Program-made: the position numbers and the translations under genes
Notes under the pieces: generated by a model
What the model saw: only the letters and a program-made list of their open reading frames with translations
Told to the model about the DNA's origin: nothing
Database searches by the model: none
Shown here: piece by piece, positions 1 through 9,259 of the stretch
Layout: every line of letters starts with the position of its first letter
Numbering within the stretch: the first letter of the stretch is position 1
Assembly (NCBI RefSeq): GCF_000622005.1
Contig: NZ_JHWV01000005.1
Span: 276,860-340,859 of the forward strand
Reading direction: 5' to 3'
Source: Anaerovibrio sp. RM50
Lineage (GTDB): Bacteria; Bacillota; Negativicutes; Selenomonadales; Selenomonadaceae
DNA: 64,000 nt

Positions 1-45
1 TATTGTAAGAAAACAGTTGTAATATATTTGTGAGGCTTATTATAA

Positions 46-1014
46 ATGATTAAGGATTCTGCAATTGAGACCCTTCGTATTGAGGCGGACTCAGTAATGA
101 AGCTGATCGACCATGTTGATGAGGAATTTGTCCGGGCAGTTCAGTGCATACTGGAGTGCAAGGCCCGTGTTATTGTTACTGGTATGGGCAAGTCAGGCCA
201 TGTGGGCAGAAAGATTGCCGCCAGTCTGGCCAGCACCGGCACCCCGTCATTTTTCATGCATCCAGCCGAGGCATTTCACGGTGATTTGGGCATGGTTACT
301 GCTGATGATGTGGTTGTGGCTATTTCCAACAGCGGTGAAAGCACCGAGGTGGTAAATATTCTGCCGGTGGTAAAGCGCATTGGCGCAAAAATTATCGCCA
401 TGTCCGGCCGCAGGGAATCTGCACTGGGCCGTAATGCTGATTTCTTTATTGATGTCAGCGTGGAGAAGGAGGCATGCCCTTTGGGACTGGCTCCTACTGC
501 CAGCACCACTGCAACCCTTGCCATGGGTGATGCCATTACTGTGGCATTGCTGGAGGCCAGAAACTTCACCAGACAGGACTTCGCTTTGTTCCATCCGGGC
601 GGTTCACTGGGACGCCGTCTCCTTCTCACTGTGGAGAATGTGATGCACAGCGGCGAGGACAATCCGATTATTCATTACAGCGCCACTGCCAAGGAGGCAC
701 TGTTTATGATGACGGACAAGGGACTTGGCGCCACATCTGTGGTGGATGATGAAGGAAACTTTATTGGGCTGGTTACAGATGGTGATATTCGTCGCTGTCT
801 GGCCAAGGGCAGCCAGTTCCTTGATGAGCCGGTGGAGGAGCTGATGACCAAAAAGCCTCACACCATTACCAAGGAGAAGCTGGCAGCATCAGCCTTAAGC
901 ATTATGGAAAAGCATAAGCCACGGCCAATTACGGTTTTGCCAGTGGTGGATGCTGATAATAAGCCAGTTGGTATTGTACATTTGACAGATCTTTTGCGTC
1001 AGGGAGTTGTATAA
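46..1014 (+). CDS. kdsD: Arabinose-5-phosphate isomerase
   Basis: Interconverts ribulose 5-phosphate and arabinose 5-phosphate, the entry to Kdo for the LPS inner core; cytoplasmic. The 322-residue product has an N-terminal SIS sugar-isomerase domain (about residues 30-170, with TGMGKSG and SNSGES), the HPGGSLGRRL segment typical of KpsF/GutQ/KdsD enzymes, and two CBS domains (about 205-322), which is the full family length. The ATG has a GTGAGG ribosome site about ten bases upstream. It is the first gene of a tight same-strand run of Kdo, lipid A and Lpt genes, which favours KdsD over the sugar-alcohol paralog GutQ. The start of the operon lies upstream of the window. Confidence 0.95.
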   Translation: MIKDSAIETLRIEADSVMKLIDHVDEEFVRAVQCILECKARVIVTGMGKSGHVGRKIAASLASTGTPSFFMHPAEAFHGDLGMVTADDVVVAISNSGESTEVVNILPVVKRIGAKIIAMSGRRESALGRNADFFIDVSVEKEACPLGLAPTASTTATLAMGDAITVALLEARNFTRQDFALFHPGGSLGRRLLLTVENVMHSGEDNPIIHYSATAKEALFMMTDKGLGATSVVDDEGNFIGLVTDGDIRRCLAKGSQFLDEPVEELMTKKPHTITKEKLAASALSIMEKHKPRPITVLPVVDADNKPVGIVHLTDLLRQGVV

Positions 1015-1015
1015 T

Positions 1016-1576
1016 ATGAAAACTAAAAATGGTGCTTCTGAAATTGCCAAGAAAATAAAGCTTATTATTTTTGATGTGGATGGTACACTTACGGACGGGT
1101 GTATCTATATGGGTCCCGAGGGGGAGGCCATGAAGGCCTTTTCCGCCCGGGATGGTATGGGCATAGCTTTGGCCCACAAGGGAGATATCAAGAGTGCCGT
1201 TATTACCGGCCGCAGCTCCAGAATCATGGCCAAGCGGGGCAAGGAGCTGAAGATTGATGCCCTTTATCAGGGCTGTGTTGACAAGCGGGGAGCCTACGAG
1301 GAGCTTAAGCTGAAATTATCCCTTAGGGATGAGGAAATTGCCTACGTGGGTGATGATTTAAACGATATTCCACTCATTCAGCAGGCAGGTCTTGGCTGCT
1401 GTGTAGGAGATGCTGTTTCTGAGGTGAAGGAGCTGGCCCTGGTTGTGGCTGATTATCCCGGCGGCAAGGGGGCAGTCCGCGAAATCCTTGAATTTATTTT
1501 AAAGGAGCAGGGCAAATGGGATTCCCTGGTGAGCACCTTTACGGGGAAAAAAGCAGCTGAGGGTGTAAGTCAGTAA
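1016..1576 (+). CDS. kdsC: Kdo-8-phosphate phosphatase (HAD family)
   Basis: Dephosphorylates Kdo 8-phosphate to Kdo. It is a compact C0-type HAD phosphatase of about 186 residues, the usual KdsC length, with motif I IIFDVDGTLTDG near the N terminus and motif IV GDDLNDIP near residue 120. An in-frame TTG at 1007 would overlap kdsD, but the AGGGAG ribosome site at about 1000-1005 is correctly spaced only for the ATG at 1016, so I use that. Translational coupling to kdsD is likely because the genes abut. Subunits of this family form tetramers; nothing unusual is seen here. Confidence 0.94.
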   Translation: MKTKNGASEIAKKIKLIIFDVDGTLTDGCIYMGPEGEAMKAFSARDGMGIALAHKGDIKSAVITGRSSRIMAKRGKELKIDALYQGCVDKRGAYEELKLKLSLRDEEIAYVGDDLNDIPLIQQAGLGCCVGDAVSEVKELALVVADYPGGKGAVREILEFILKEQGKWDSLVSTFTGKKAAEGVSQ

Positions 1577-1580
1577 AAAA

Positions 1581-1601
1581 TTAGCCCTCAACTTGGGCTA
1601 A
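1581..1601 (+). other. Small hairpin between kdsC and lpxL
   Basis: A 7-bp perfect stem (TTAGCCC / GGGCTAA) with a 7-base loop just after the kdsC stop. No U-run follows it, so it is probably a processing or partial attenuation element rather than a true terminator. The genes downstream have no other obvious promoter here. Confidence 0.4.
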
Positions 1602-1644
1602 ATTATGGTATTCTTTCTAATAGGGATAGGAGATTTGGATTTTT

Positions 1645-2559
1645 ATGGTATACAAGCTTCTTATGTTTCTGAGCTGGGTGTCCTGCAGAACTCCTTACAG
1701 CTGGCTGTTGGCGGCTGGCAAGGGACTGGGCATTCTGTATTACAAGTTAATAAAGAAACAGAGAAATCTGGCGATTAAGCAGATGCGGGAATCCTTGAAT
1801 GTTTCACAGGAAGAGGCTGAAAAGCTGGTCCGGGAATCCTTCATCAATATGGGCCGTAATTTCTTTGAAGTGCTGTATATGCCTGCCCTTAACAAGGATA
1901 ATTTTAAAAAGCACATTGAAATCGACCATCTGGAAAGGATGGAGGCGGCGTTGGCAGAAAAGCACGGAGTTGTAGTTCTGACAGGCCATGTGGGCAACTG
2001 GGAATGGCTCTCTGCGGCCTTTACCATGAACGACATGCCTGTCAGTGCCATTGCCAAACAGCAGCCTAACATGGATTATACCAATGCCCTCAATGATTTG
2101 CGGGCAACCATTAACGTAGAGATTTTCTCCCGTGGTACCAGTGAGCTTCTGGCAGCCGCCAAAGCACTGAAAAAGGGGAGAATTTTGGGATTTTTGGCTG
2201 ACCAGGATGCTGGTCCTGGTGGAGCCTTTATTGAATTTTTGGGGAAGACTGCTTCCACCCCTATGGGGGCTGCGGTATTTGCCAAGAAGTTCAATTCCCC
2301 AATTTTGCCAGCCTTTATTCTTCGCCAGCCCGATGGCCATCACAAGGTTGTGATTGGCGAGGTACTCCGTTATGAGGATACTGGGGACAGCGATAAGGAT
2401 TTGTTCAACTTGACCTACAAGATGACCAAGATTCTTGAAAAAATAATTATGGAAAATCCTACTCAGTGGCTCTGGTTCCAGAAACGCTGGAACACAGCTC
2501 CTGAGCAGCAGGTGCATAAGCATCATATAGTGAAATCAGAGGTAACTGACAATGAATAA
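1645..2559 (+). CDS. lpxL: Lipid A biosynthesis acyltransferase (LpxL/HtrB family)
   Basis: Adds a secondary acyl chain to Kdo-lipid A at the inner face of the cytoplasmic membrane. The 304-residue product is of normal length, starts with a hydrophobic segment (residues about 3-25), and carries the HX4E catalytic signature as HVGNWE near residue 115, followed by the conserved FLADQDAG segment that binds the phosphate and lipid head group. An AGGAGA ribosome site precedes the ATG. Its end overlaps lptC by 8 bases, so the two are translationally coupled. Whether the donor is lauroyl- or another acyl-ACP cannot be read from the sequence. Confidence 0.9.
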   Translation: MVYKLLMFLSWVSCRTPYSWLLAAGKGLGILYYKLIKKQRNLAIKQMRESLNVSQEEAEKLVRESFINMGRNFFEVLYMPALNKDNFKKHIEIDHLERMEAALAEKHGVVVLTGHVGNWEWLSAAFTMNDMPVSAIAKQQPNMDYTNALNDLRATINVEIFSRGTSELLAAAKALKKGRILGFLADQDAGPGGAFIEFLGKTASTPMGAAVFAKKFNSPILPAFILRQPDGHHKVVIGEVLRYEDTGDSDKDLFNLTYKMTKILEKIIMENPTQWLWFQKRWNTAPEQQVHKHHIVKSEVTDNE

Positions 2560-3100
2560 AATGGGAAAGGTCCTGGCAGGTGTTTTTGCAGTTTTGCTTG
2601 TAATTCTCATTGTCTGGGCTGTTAATGGCATACCGGAACCACCTGAGGGGGACGGACAGGATCCATCACAGCGGGTTGTTAATTTTGATGGCAACACCAT
2701 CAGTGAGGAAAAGGACGGCAAGGTTATCTGGACTGTCACTGCTGAAAAAATGGAAATGGACATTGATACCAAGGATGTTGCCCTGGTCAATGTTAAGGTC
2801 ACATACAACTATAATGATGGCCAGACCCTTGAGCTGAAAGCTCCAAAGGCAATTTATCAGGAGAAGACACATCATCTGGAGGTTACTGATGGTGTGGAGG
2901 GCGAGTCCAGTGATGGTGGCAAGTTCTCCTGCAAGGAAGTTGAATGGCTGCCCGATAAGGACATGCTGGCCATGAAGGGCGAAGCCAGGATAGAGTACGA
3001 GAAGGAGCATGTGAAGGCTTCCGGAGATCGTATCGAAAGTACCAATGGATTCAAGAAATTTAGAATCATTGGCAAGGCACATTTGGAAAAGGGAAATTAA
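2552..3100 (+). CDS. lptC: LPS export protein LptC
   Basis: Single-pass inner-membrane protein that hands LPS from the LptBFG transporter to LptA in the periplasm. The 182-residue product has one N-terminal transmembrane anchor (about residues 5-26, rich in Val/Leu/Ile) and then a beta-rich LptC/OstA-like domain, with alternating hydrophobic strands and the family features DGNTI and VNVKVTY. The position between lpxL and lptA supports the call, since sequence conservation of LptC is low. It overlaps the end of lpxL by 8 bases. Confidence 0.88.
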   Translation: MNKMGKVLAGVFAVLLVILIVWAVNGIPEPPEGDGQDPSQRVVNFDGNTISEEKDGKVIWTVTAEKMEMDIDTKDVALVNVKVTYNYNDGQTLELKAPKAIYQEKTHHLEVTDGVEGESSDGGKFSCKEVEWLPDKDMLAMKGEARIEYEKEHVKASGDRIESTNGFKKFRIIGKAHLEKGN

Positions 3101-3116
3101 TATAGGAGAAATGGCT

Positions 3117-3809
3117 ATGAGCATAAAAATGAACATAAAAAAAGCAATTGTAATGGCTGGTATTGCCACTATGGCAGTTTCCGGCACCATTTATGCAGCA
3201 GCTAATGACGAGCCGGCCACTCTTGACGCTGAGGAAGTAGAATACGATATGGAAAGCGGTCTGGCCAGCGCCAAGGGCAACGTGGTAATGACCAAGGGCA
3301 ATGCCACTGTAAGCGGCGACTATGCTGAATACAATTCCAAAACCAAGGATGGCAAGGTAAGTGGTAATGTGGTGGCCACCAAGGACGATATGAGGATGAC
3401 AGCTGATCTGGTAACAACTGATGGGTCTGACCACATGATTGCCGCGGGCTCCGTAAATGGTATCAAGGCTGACAAGCATTTTATGGGACCAAAGGTTGAG
3501 TATTTTCAGCAGGATGAGTATGTGCTGATTCCAAGTGGGGGCAGTATAACCTCTGCAGATGGTACCTTCAGGGCTGATCTGATTCGTGGCTTTATGAAGG
3601 AAGAGCATTTTGTGGGAGATGGCAATGTACATATCGTCAGCCCACGGAACAACATGGAAGCTGGTGGCGACCAGGTGGATTATTGGGGCAAGGAAAAGGG
3701 CAAGGCCGTAATTACAGGCAATGCCTGGGCCGTAAAGGACAACAACACCCTTAAGAGTAAGAAACTTACCGTTTATTTGGCTGAAGACGGCACGGCATCT
3801 GTTAAGTAA
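3117..3809 (+). CDS. lptA: LPS transport periplasmic protein LptA (OstA-like)
   Basis: Periplasmic beta-jellyroll protein that bridges inner and outer membranes for LPS transport. About 230 residues: a signal peptide (basic MNIKK start, hydrophobic core, cleavage after the TIYAAA region) and then OstA/LptA repeats visible as successive strand patterns such as [20 protein letters not shown] and [10 protein letters not shown] longer reading frame runs upstream into lptC. The AGGAGA ribosome site at 3104-3109 fits the ATG at 3117, and that start gives a clean signal peptide. It is somewhat longer than E. coli LptA, as is common in Negativicutes. Confidence 0.88.
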   Translation: MSIKMNIKKAIVMAGIATMAVSGTIYAAANDEPATLDAEEVEYDMESGLASAKGNVVMTKGNATVSGDYAEYNSKTKDGKVSGNVVATKDDMRMTADLVTTDGSDHMIAAGSVNGIKADKHFMGPKVEYFQQDEYVLIPSGGSITSADGTFRADLIRGFMKEEHFVGDGNVHIVSPRNNMEAGGDQVDYWGKEKGKAVITGNAWAVKDNNTLKSKKLTVYLAEDGTASVK

Positions 3810-3826
3810 CTGGGAGGTCTGTTAAG

Positions 3827-4546
3827 TTGCATATTGAGGCCAGAAATTTAGTTAAGTCATTTAAAAAACGAAATGTTGTAGACGGTGTTTCCCTGAAGGT
3901 AAGCAAGGGGGAAATCGTTGGTTTGCTGGGACCAAACGGTGCCGGCAAAACCACTACTTTCTATATGATTGTAGGCTTGGAAAAGCCAACCCGTGGCGAG
4001 GTCTATTTATCCGATGTTCCAATTGGGGATTTGCCTATGTATAAGCGTGCCCGTCTGGGTATCAGCTATTTGGCCCAGGAGGCTTCTATTTTCCGCAATA
4101 TGACAGTTGAGGAAAATATTATGTCCATTTTGGAGGGAACCATAAAGGACAAGCATGAACGGAAGCAGAAGGTGGAACAGCTTCTTGAGGAGTTCCATGT
4201 GTCCCATGTTATTGACAGACTGGGTACAGAGCTTTCCGGTGGTGAGCGCCGCCGTGTGGAGATTGCCCGCTGTCTGGCATTGGAGCCAAAGTTTATTCTG
4301 TTGGATGAGCCCTTCGCCGGTGTAGACCCGTTGGCAGTGGCAGATATTCAGGGAATCATCAAGTACCTGCGGGAGCGTGGCATGGGTATTCTCATTACTG
4401 ACCATAATGTAAGAGAGACTCTGCACATTGTTGACAGGGCTTATATTCTCAATAATGGCAAGATCCTCCTTGAAGGTGACAGCCAAACCATAGCCAACAG
4501 TGAGCTGGCCAAGAAATTCTATCTTGGTGACGATTTTACGTTGTAA
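3827..4546 (+). CDS. lptB: LPS export ABC transporter ATP-binding protein LptB
   Basis: ATPase that drives LPS extraction from the inner membrane. The 239-residue product has Walker [10 protein letters not shown], signature [13 protein letters not shown], Walker [14 protein letters not shown] and a switch histidine in ITDHNVRET, all canonical. It begins with TTG, supported by a GGGAGG ribosome site nine bases upstream and by the conserved N terminus ([11 protein letters not shown]). The permease follows 13 bases downstream, completing an LptB-LptF/G pair. Confidence 0.96.
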   Translation: MHIEARNLVKSFKKRNVVDGVSLKVSKGEIVGLLGPNGAGKTTTFYMIVGLEKPTRGEVYLSDVPIGDLPMYKRARLGISYLAQEASIFRNMTVEENIMSILEGTIKDKHERKQKVEQLLEEFHVSHVIDRLGTELSGGERRRVEIARCLALEPKFILLDEPFAGVDPLAVADIQGIIKYLRERGMGILITDHNVRETLHIVDRAYILNNGKILLEGDSQTIANSELAKKFYLGDDFTL

Positions 4547-4559
4547 TAGAGGTAAGAAG

Positions 4560-5651
4560 ATGCAGATTCGAATTTTAGACAAATACATATTTAAAGAGGT
4601 TTTTAAGACCTTTATATTTGGTATATGTGCATTTTCTGCCGTATTTATCGGTTCAGGAACCTTGTTCCGAATTGCACAGTATATTACTGAATATGGTGCA
4701 TCTCTGGCTTCAGTGGCAAAGATTTTCGTACTGAGCCTTCCAGGTGTTATTATTTGGACTTTTCCAATGTCCATGCTGTTGTCCGGTCTCCTGACCATAG
4801 GCCGGCTCTCCGGCAACAGTGAAATAACAGCCATGAAGTCCTGCGGCATCAGCTTTTACCGTATTGCAGCGCCGGCTGTGATTCTGGGTGCCTTTGTAAG
4901 TGTGTTTGCTGTTGGCTTCAGCGAATACGTGGTGCCTTGGTCCAACGAGGCATATAGCAATGTCCTTAATTACGAAATAAAGGGTAATCTGGCCCCTCAG
5001 TCCCAGGAGCATATTATCATCAAGGATATAAAGAACGGCAATATTGAAAATCTCATTTATGCCCGTCAGTATGATGCCACCACCAACAGGATGCTGGGTA
5101 TTACCATGCAGTCCTTTGAAAAAGGTGAGCTGAGTCATGTTGAGAATGCGGAATATGCCGACTGGAAGGACCATCAGTGGACCATGCACCAGGGAATTAT
5201 CTATGATGTTTCAAAGGGCGAGTCCCGCCATACTATGCATTTTGATACACAGGTGCTTCCTATAAATGAGAGCCCTAAGGAAATTATCCGGGAGCAGAAG
5301 AGTCCGGAGGAAATGTCCATGGCAGAGCTGACAGCCCAGATTGAGATAATGAAAAGCCAGTATGTTAATACTGCCAAGCTGGAAACAGAGCTTTATCAGC
5401 GTATAACCATTCCTATGGCCAGTCTGATTTTTACTCTGGTGGCTGTTCCGTTGGGAATGCAGCCAAACAGAAACAGCTCATCCCGGGGCTTTGTTATCAG
5501 TATCATTATTATATTCATATACTACAGCCTGATGACAATGGCCGGAGCCATTGCCCAGGGTGGTACTGTTCCACCGATTATTGCCGTGTGGCTGCCTAAT
5601 ATTGTGGGGCTTATTGCCGGCTGCTGGCTTATAAACAAGGCTTCAAAGTAA
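4560..5651 (+). CDS. lptF: LptF/LptG family LPS export permease
   Basis: YjgP/YjgQ-family membrane permease of the Lpt transporter. About 363 residues: three transmembrane helices near the N terminus (about residues 12-35, 55-75, 95-125), a periplasmic beta-jellyroll region, and three more helices at the C terminus (about 275-360). The reading frame extends 60 bases further upstream, but the GAGGT site before the ATG at 4560 and the family-typical start (ILDKYIFKEVF) fix this start. Only one such permease is present in the window; E. coli needs LptF plus LptG. It could act as a homodimer, or the partner may lie elsewhere. The lptF name is therefore provisional. Confidence 0.87.
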   Translation: MQIRILDKYIFKEVFKTFIFGICAFSAVFIGSGTLFRIAQYITEYGASLASVAKIFVLSLPGVIIWTFPMSMLLSGLLTIGRLSGNSEITAMKSCGISFYRIAAPAVILGAFVSVFAVGFSEYVVPWSNEAYSNVLNYEIKGNLAPQSQEHIIIKDIKNGNIENLIYARQYDATTNRMLGITMQSFEKGELSHVENAEYADWKDHQWTMHQGIIYDVSKGESRHTMHFDTQVLPINESPKEIIREQKSPEEMSMAELTAQIEIMKSQYVNTAKLETELYQRITIPMASLIFTLVAVPLGMQPNRNSSSRGFVISIIIIFIYYSLMTMAGAIAQGGTVPPIIAVWLPNIVGLIAGCWLINKASK

Positions 5652-5661
5652 GCTTGCAGTT

Positions 5662-5690
5662 TTGTTGATATGTATTTTTTAGCGTAATAT
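5662..5690 (+). promoter_or_regulatory. Probable sigma-70 promoter upstream of the DUF3084 gene
   Basis: TTGTTG at 5662-5667 and TAATAT at 5685-5690 with a 17-base spacer, placed in the 125-base gap between the Lpt permease and the next gene. A small AAGTGA/TCACTT hairpin follows at about 5718-5736. Confidence 0.5.
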
Positions 5691-5776
5691 TTTTGTAGTT
5701 TTGTTTTTTCGTGATTTAAGTGATGAATTTTCACTTGTTATTTAATTGTTGATGTTTGAAGGGGAGTGACTTCGCC

Positions 5777-7006
5777 GTGTATGGTCTGTTTTTGATTGTG
5801 GTTCTGGTAGTTGTAGGCGGAGCCATAGCCTTTATTGGTGACAGGCTGGGGTCAAAGGTGGGCAAGAAAAAGCTGACAATCTTTGGACTTCGTCCAAAAC
5901 ACACCTCGGTTTTGGTGACTATTCTTACAGGTATCAGTATTACCACCATGACTTTGGCGGTAATGACCACTGTGTCGGAAAATGTACGCACCGCTCTTTT
6001 CGGCATGGAGCAGCTGCGTCAGACCATGGCAGAGACGGAGAACCGTCTGGCATACGCTTCCAGGGAACTGGAAAATTCCAAGTCAGAACAGGCAAAAACT
6101 GATGCTGCCCTGGCCAAGACCCGTGAAGATCTGGAACAGCTTATGGAACAGCGCCGTGAGCTGGAACAGAGGGCTGATGAGCTGCAGCGTGGCAATGATG
6201 CCCTGGAAGCAGCCAAAGCAGAGCTTTTGGCGGAAAACAACAATTTGGCTTCCCAGAATCAGGGGCTTGCAGATGACAACGCCAAGCTGAATGATGACAA
6301 TACCAAGCTGGCTAATGACAACAAGCAGCTGGAGGACAGAAATGCTTATCTCACCACGGGCATTCAGATTATGCGTGAGGGTGATATTACCTTCAGGGCC
6401 GGTGAAGTATTGGCCAGTGGCGTTGTGAAATGCGGCCGCAGCACTGAGGATACCATGAATGACCTACATTCCCTTACTGATGTGGCAAGGGAAAATATTG
6501 CCAGCCGCTTGGGAAGCAAGGCTACTGAGCAGGAAAAGCAGATTTGGATTTTGCAGTCTGATTACGAATATGCCTCCCAGATTATATCCGAGAGCCAGGA
6601 TGATATGATTGTCCGTATTGTCTCAGTTGGTAATCTGTTGCGTGGTGAGGACGTACGCACCGTATTGCAGCTTTACCGCAATAAGCGTGTGTTCAGTGAC
6701 GGTGAGCTTATTGCCACCAAGTCCATCCATGTGGATGTGAACAAGGAGGAGGAAGTGAATGCTGCAATGACCGGCTTCCTTCAGGATGTAAACGGCATTG
6801 CCACCCAAAAGGGCGTACTGCCGGATCCTATTACCGGCAACGTGGGTGTTATTGAGGGCGAGGAGATTTATAATGCCATTAATGGCTTAAGGGCGGCCCG
6901 TGGAAATGCCACTATTTACGCCTATGCCAAGGGGGCCTGCGAGGTATTCGGCCCGCTCCGTATAAGACTGAAAATTATTGCCTCCGGAGTCATTGGGGCA
7001 TTTTAA
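5777..7006 (+). CDS. DUF3084 membrane-anchored coiled-coil protein
   Basis: Member of the DUF3084 family; function not established. About 409 residues: two N-terminal transmembrane segments (about residues 2-22 and 45-65) separated by a short basic stretch, then a long heptad-rich coiled coil (about 80-200, many Glu/Gln/Asn/Leu, repeats such as AKLNDDNTKLANDN), and a C-terminal globular part starting near DITFRAGEVLASG. An upstream TTG at 5756 is in frame, but the AAGGGGAGTGA ribosome site fits the GTG at 5777. Neighbours are the Lpt genes and a YqgF-like gene; a cell-envelope role is an inference from this context only. Confidence 0.82.
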   Translation: MYGLFLIVVLVVVGGAIAFIGDRLGSKVGKKKLTIFGLRPKHTSVLVTILTGISITTMTLAVMTTVSENVRTALFGMEQLRQTMAETENRLAYASRELENSKSEQAKTDAALAKTREDLEQLMEQRRELEQRADELQRGNDALEAAKAELLAENNNLASQNQGLADDNAKLNDDNTKLANDNKQLEDRNAYLTTGIQIMREGDITFRAGEVLASGVVKCGRSTEDTMNDLHSLTDVARENIASRLGSKATEQEKQIWILQSDYEYASQIISESQDDMIVRIVSVGNLLRGEDVRTVLQLYRNKRVFSDGELIATKSIHVDVNKEEEVNAAMTGFLQDVNGIATQKGVLPDPITGNVGVIEGEEIYNAINGLRAARGNATIYAYAKGACEVFGPLRIRLKIIASGVIGAF

Positions 7007-7032
7007 AAGAGAATATTAGTATAAGGTAGAGG

Positions 7033-7060
7033 CTGATTGTCTTTAATTCAAGGCAATCAG
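7033..7060 (+). other. Intergenic stem-loop
   Basis: 11-bp stem with one mismatch (CTGATTGTCTT / AAGGCAATCAG), 6-base loop, between the DUF3084 gene and the YqgF-like gene. No clear U-run follows, so it is a weak terminator or a leader structure. Confidence 0.4.
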
Positions 7061-7094
7061 TATCTGCCTTTGTTTGTGTTGGGGAGTATTTATT

Positions 7095-7514
7095 TTGGAT
7101 AAAAAAACACTTGGAAAAAGCATATTGGCTGTGGACCCGGGACGGGACAAATGCGGTGTGGCCGCCCTGTCTGTGGACGGCACTGTGTTGTATCAGCGGG
7201 TGGTGGATACTTCGGATATGTCGGCTAAAATTAGCAATTTGAAGAGAGACTATGAAGCTGATATACTTGTAATTGGTAATGGTACCACCTCCAATGAGGC
7301 CAAGATCAGGATAAAAAATGAATGTCCGGGGCTTAAGCTTGTGGAGGTGGACGAGTACTTTACCACCCAGCTGGCGCGGGGGGAATATTGGAAGGTGAAG
7401 CCGCCAAAGGGGTGGCGTAAGCTTATACCTACCAGTATGCAGGTACCACCGGAGCCAGTGGACGATTTTGTGGCGGTTATTCTGGCCAGAAGATTTCTGG
7501 AAGAAAATAAATAA
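7095..7514 (+). CDS. YqgF/RuvX-like RNase H-fold protein
   Basis: A 139-residue RNase H-fold protein resembling the pre-16S rRNA nuclease YqgF/RuvX. It shows the first catalytic Asp in ILAVDPGRDKCGVA, a conserved Glu in LVEVDEYFTT and a C-terminal PVDDFVAVILA acidic motif. It is a divergent relative typical of Negativicutes, not the main yqgF gene. The TTG start at 7095 has GGGGAG eight bases upstream and removes a non-conserved extension. It could act on rRNA or on branched DNA; which one cannot be decided here. Confidence 0.7.
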   Translation: MDKKTLGKSILAVDPGRDKCGVAALSVDGTVLYQRVVDTSDMSAKISNLKRDYEADILVIGNGTTSNEAKIRIKNECPGLKLVEVDEYFTTQLARGEYWKVKPPKGWRKLIPTSMQVPPEPVDDFVAVILARRFLEENK

Positions 7515-7557
7515 TAATTAGGCTATGATAAAAGTGGCAAGAAAAGGGGAGAATAAA

Positions 7558-8016
7558 ATGTCTGATGCTTCAAAGAGACCGGAATGGAATGATTATTTTC
7601 TTGATATTTCCAAGGCAGTAGGAAAGCGTTCCACCTGCCTCAGACGTAAATACGGGGCAATTATTGTAAAGGACAAGATTATTATCAGTACCGGTTATAA
7701 CGGGGCCCCTAGGGGTGAGGCCAACTGCATTGATACCGGGCTTTGTGAACGTCAGCGTCTGGGCATTAAGCCTGGACAGAATTATGAGCTTTGTGTGGCA
7801 GTTCATGCGGAGCAGAATGCCATTATCAACGGTGATCCGGAAAAAATGAAGGGGGCAACTGCCTATATCGTGGGCTACAATGCTGACGGCACTCTGGCCA
7901 GCGGCAAGCCATGCCTTCTTTGCAGACGCATGCTGAGAAATGCTATGCTGGACAAGGTTATTTATCTGGAATCAGATGGCTCCACAGTTGAAGTGGCCCC
8001 AAAAGATATAAAGTGA
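7558..8016 (+). CDS. comEB: dCMP deaminase / ComEB family
   Basis: Zinc deaminase that converts dCMP to dUMP for thymidylate synthesis. About 152 residues with the zinc motif HAEQNAI (His plus catalytic Glu) and the cysteine pair in KPCLLCRRM, and substrate-loop features (TGYNGAPRGEANC). The ATG at 7558 follows a strong AGGGGAGA site; an in-frame upstream extension lacks one. A strong terminator follows, so this is the end of a transcript. Confidence 0.92.
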   Translation: MSDASKRPEWNDYFLDISKAVGKRSTCLRRKYGAIIVKDKIIISTGYNGAPRGEANCIDTGLCERQRLGIKPGQNYELCVAVHAEQNAIINGDPEKMKGATAYIVGYNADGTLASGKPCLLCRRMLRNAMLDKVIYLESDGSTVEVAPKDIK

Positions 8017-8023
8017 CTTCATG

Positions 8024-8087
8024 GCTGGGGCTGATTATTGGAACGGCTCATGCCCTAATTGTTCCAATAAGCAGCCCCATCATTTTT
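8024..8087 (+). terminator. Rho-independent terminator after comEB
   Basis: GGGGCTG plus TTATTGGAAC pair with GTTCCAATAA plus CAGCCCC (two stem blocks of 7 and 10 bp), followed by ATCATTTTT. The apical loop contains CTCATGCCCTAATT, which recurs near 28.56 kb. Confidence 0.9.
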
Positions 8088-8113
8088 GTATACATACCTG
8101 CTTTTTTATCTTG

Positions 8114-8142
8114 TTGACAGAGTGCATCTCGTGCAGTAAAAT
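8114..8142 (+). promoter_or_regulatory. Sigma-70 promoter for tagO
   Basis: Consensus -35 TTGACA (8114-8119), 17-base spacer, -10 TAAAAT (8137-8142), 32 bases before the tagO start and just after the comEB terminator. Confidence 0.85.
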
Positions 8143-8174
8143 TGGTATGTTCTAAAGAAAGCAGGTGACTTTTT

Positions 8175-9212
8175 ATGCCAAATTTCGTTTGGGCATTATT
8201 GATAGCCCTGGTGGTATCACTGGCGATTACCCCGGCAGTTATATTATTTGCAGATAAAACAGGTGCCATGGATGCACCTGATGCCAGAAAAGTTCATCAA
8301 AAGCCTATTCCGCGCATTGGCGGCTTGGGCATATATATTGCCTTTATGGCTGGGGTACTGACCACCCTGCAGCTGGATATGCTCCCGGAGGATGTCCAGT
8401 CCGGAGTGATTGGTCTCCTGGTCGGTGCAACCTTAATTGTAATCCTTGGGCTGGTGGATGATTACAAAAATCTTCCTCCAAAGGTTAAGCTCCTGGGCCA
8501 GATTGTGGCGGCAGGTGTTCTTGTGGCCTTTGGGGTGCAAATTGACTTCGTGGCTGACCCTTTTGGTGATTATTTCTATCTTGAATATTTTGCAATTCCC
8601 GCTACCCTCTTTTGGATTGTGGGGCTTACCAACACTGTAAATCTTATTGATGGTCTGGATGGTCTGGCTGCAGGAGTGGCAACCATTGCCTCCATCACTA
8701 TTCTTTTGGTGGCCATTCAGAACGCCTTTGTGCTGGTAACCATCATTACGGCAGCACTGGCAGGGGCAGCTATTGGCTTCCTTTGGTATAATTTCAATCC
8801 TGCCAAGATTTTCATGGGGGATACGGGCAGTATGCTCCTGGGCTTTGTGCTGGCAGGAATTTCCGTAATCGGTGCGGTAAAGAGTGCAGCAACCATTGCC
8901 CTTATTGTGCCTATTTTGGCCCTTGGTGTGCCTATTTTGGATACATCCTTTGCCATTATCCGCCGTTATCGTGGGGGCGTGCCTATTTTTAAGCCGGACA
9001 AGGGACATCTCCATCATCGCCTGTTGGATATGGGCTTTAACCAGCGTCAGGCAGTTCTTCTGATGTATGTTATCAGTGCCATGCTGGGCCTCAGTGCAGT
9101 GCTTCTTAACGAAGTGTCCGGCGGCATTGCTATTGCCATTGTAATAGCCGTTATTCTGGTTGTATTTTTTGGTGCAAGAAAACTTGGTATTCTCAGAATG
9201 AAGAATCCTTGA
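8175..9212 (+). CDS. tagO: Undecaprenyl-phosphate GlcNAc-1-phosphate transferase (TagO/WecA)
   Basis: Polytopic membrane enzyme that loads a HexNAc-1-phosphate onto undecaprenyl phosphate, starting O-antigen, enterobacterial-common-antigen-like or other envelope glycans. The 345-residue product has about ten transmembrane helices and the family motifs: [17 protein letters not shown] (Asp pair), [24 protein letters not shown] and [11 protein letters not shown]. It is followed 47 bases later by wecB, so the pair probably supplies the lipid carrier and ManNAc for one surface polymer. The product could equally be called WecA. Confidence 0.93.
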   Translation: MPNFVWALLIALVVSLAITPAVILFADKTGAMDAPDARKVHQKPIPRIGGLGIYIAFMAGVLTTLQLDMLPEDVQSGVIGLLVGATLIVILGLVDDYKNLPPKVKLLGQIVAAGVLVAFGVQIDFVADPFGDYFYLEYFAIPATLFWIVGLTNTVNLIDGLDGLAAGVATIASITILLVAIQNAFVLVTIITAALAGAAIGFLWYNFNPAKIFMGDTGSMLLGFVLAGISVIGAVKSAATIALIVPILALGVPILDTSFAIIRRYRGGVPIFKPDKGHLHHRLLDMGFNQRQAVLLMYVISAMLGLSAVLLNEVSGGIAIAIVIAVILVVFFGARKLGILRMKNP

Positions 9213-9259
9213 TTTTTAATATATTTTCGTAACTTTCTCGTATGTGGAAGGGGATTAAG

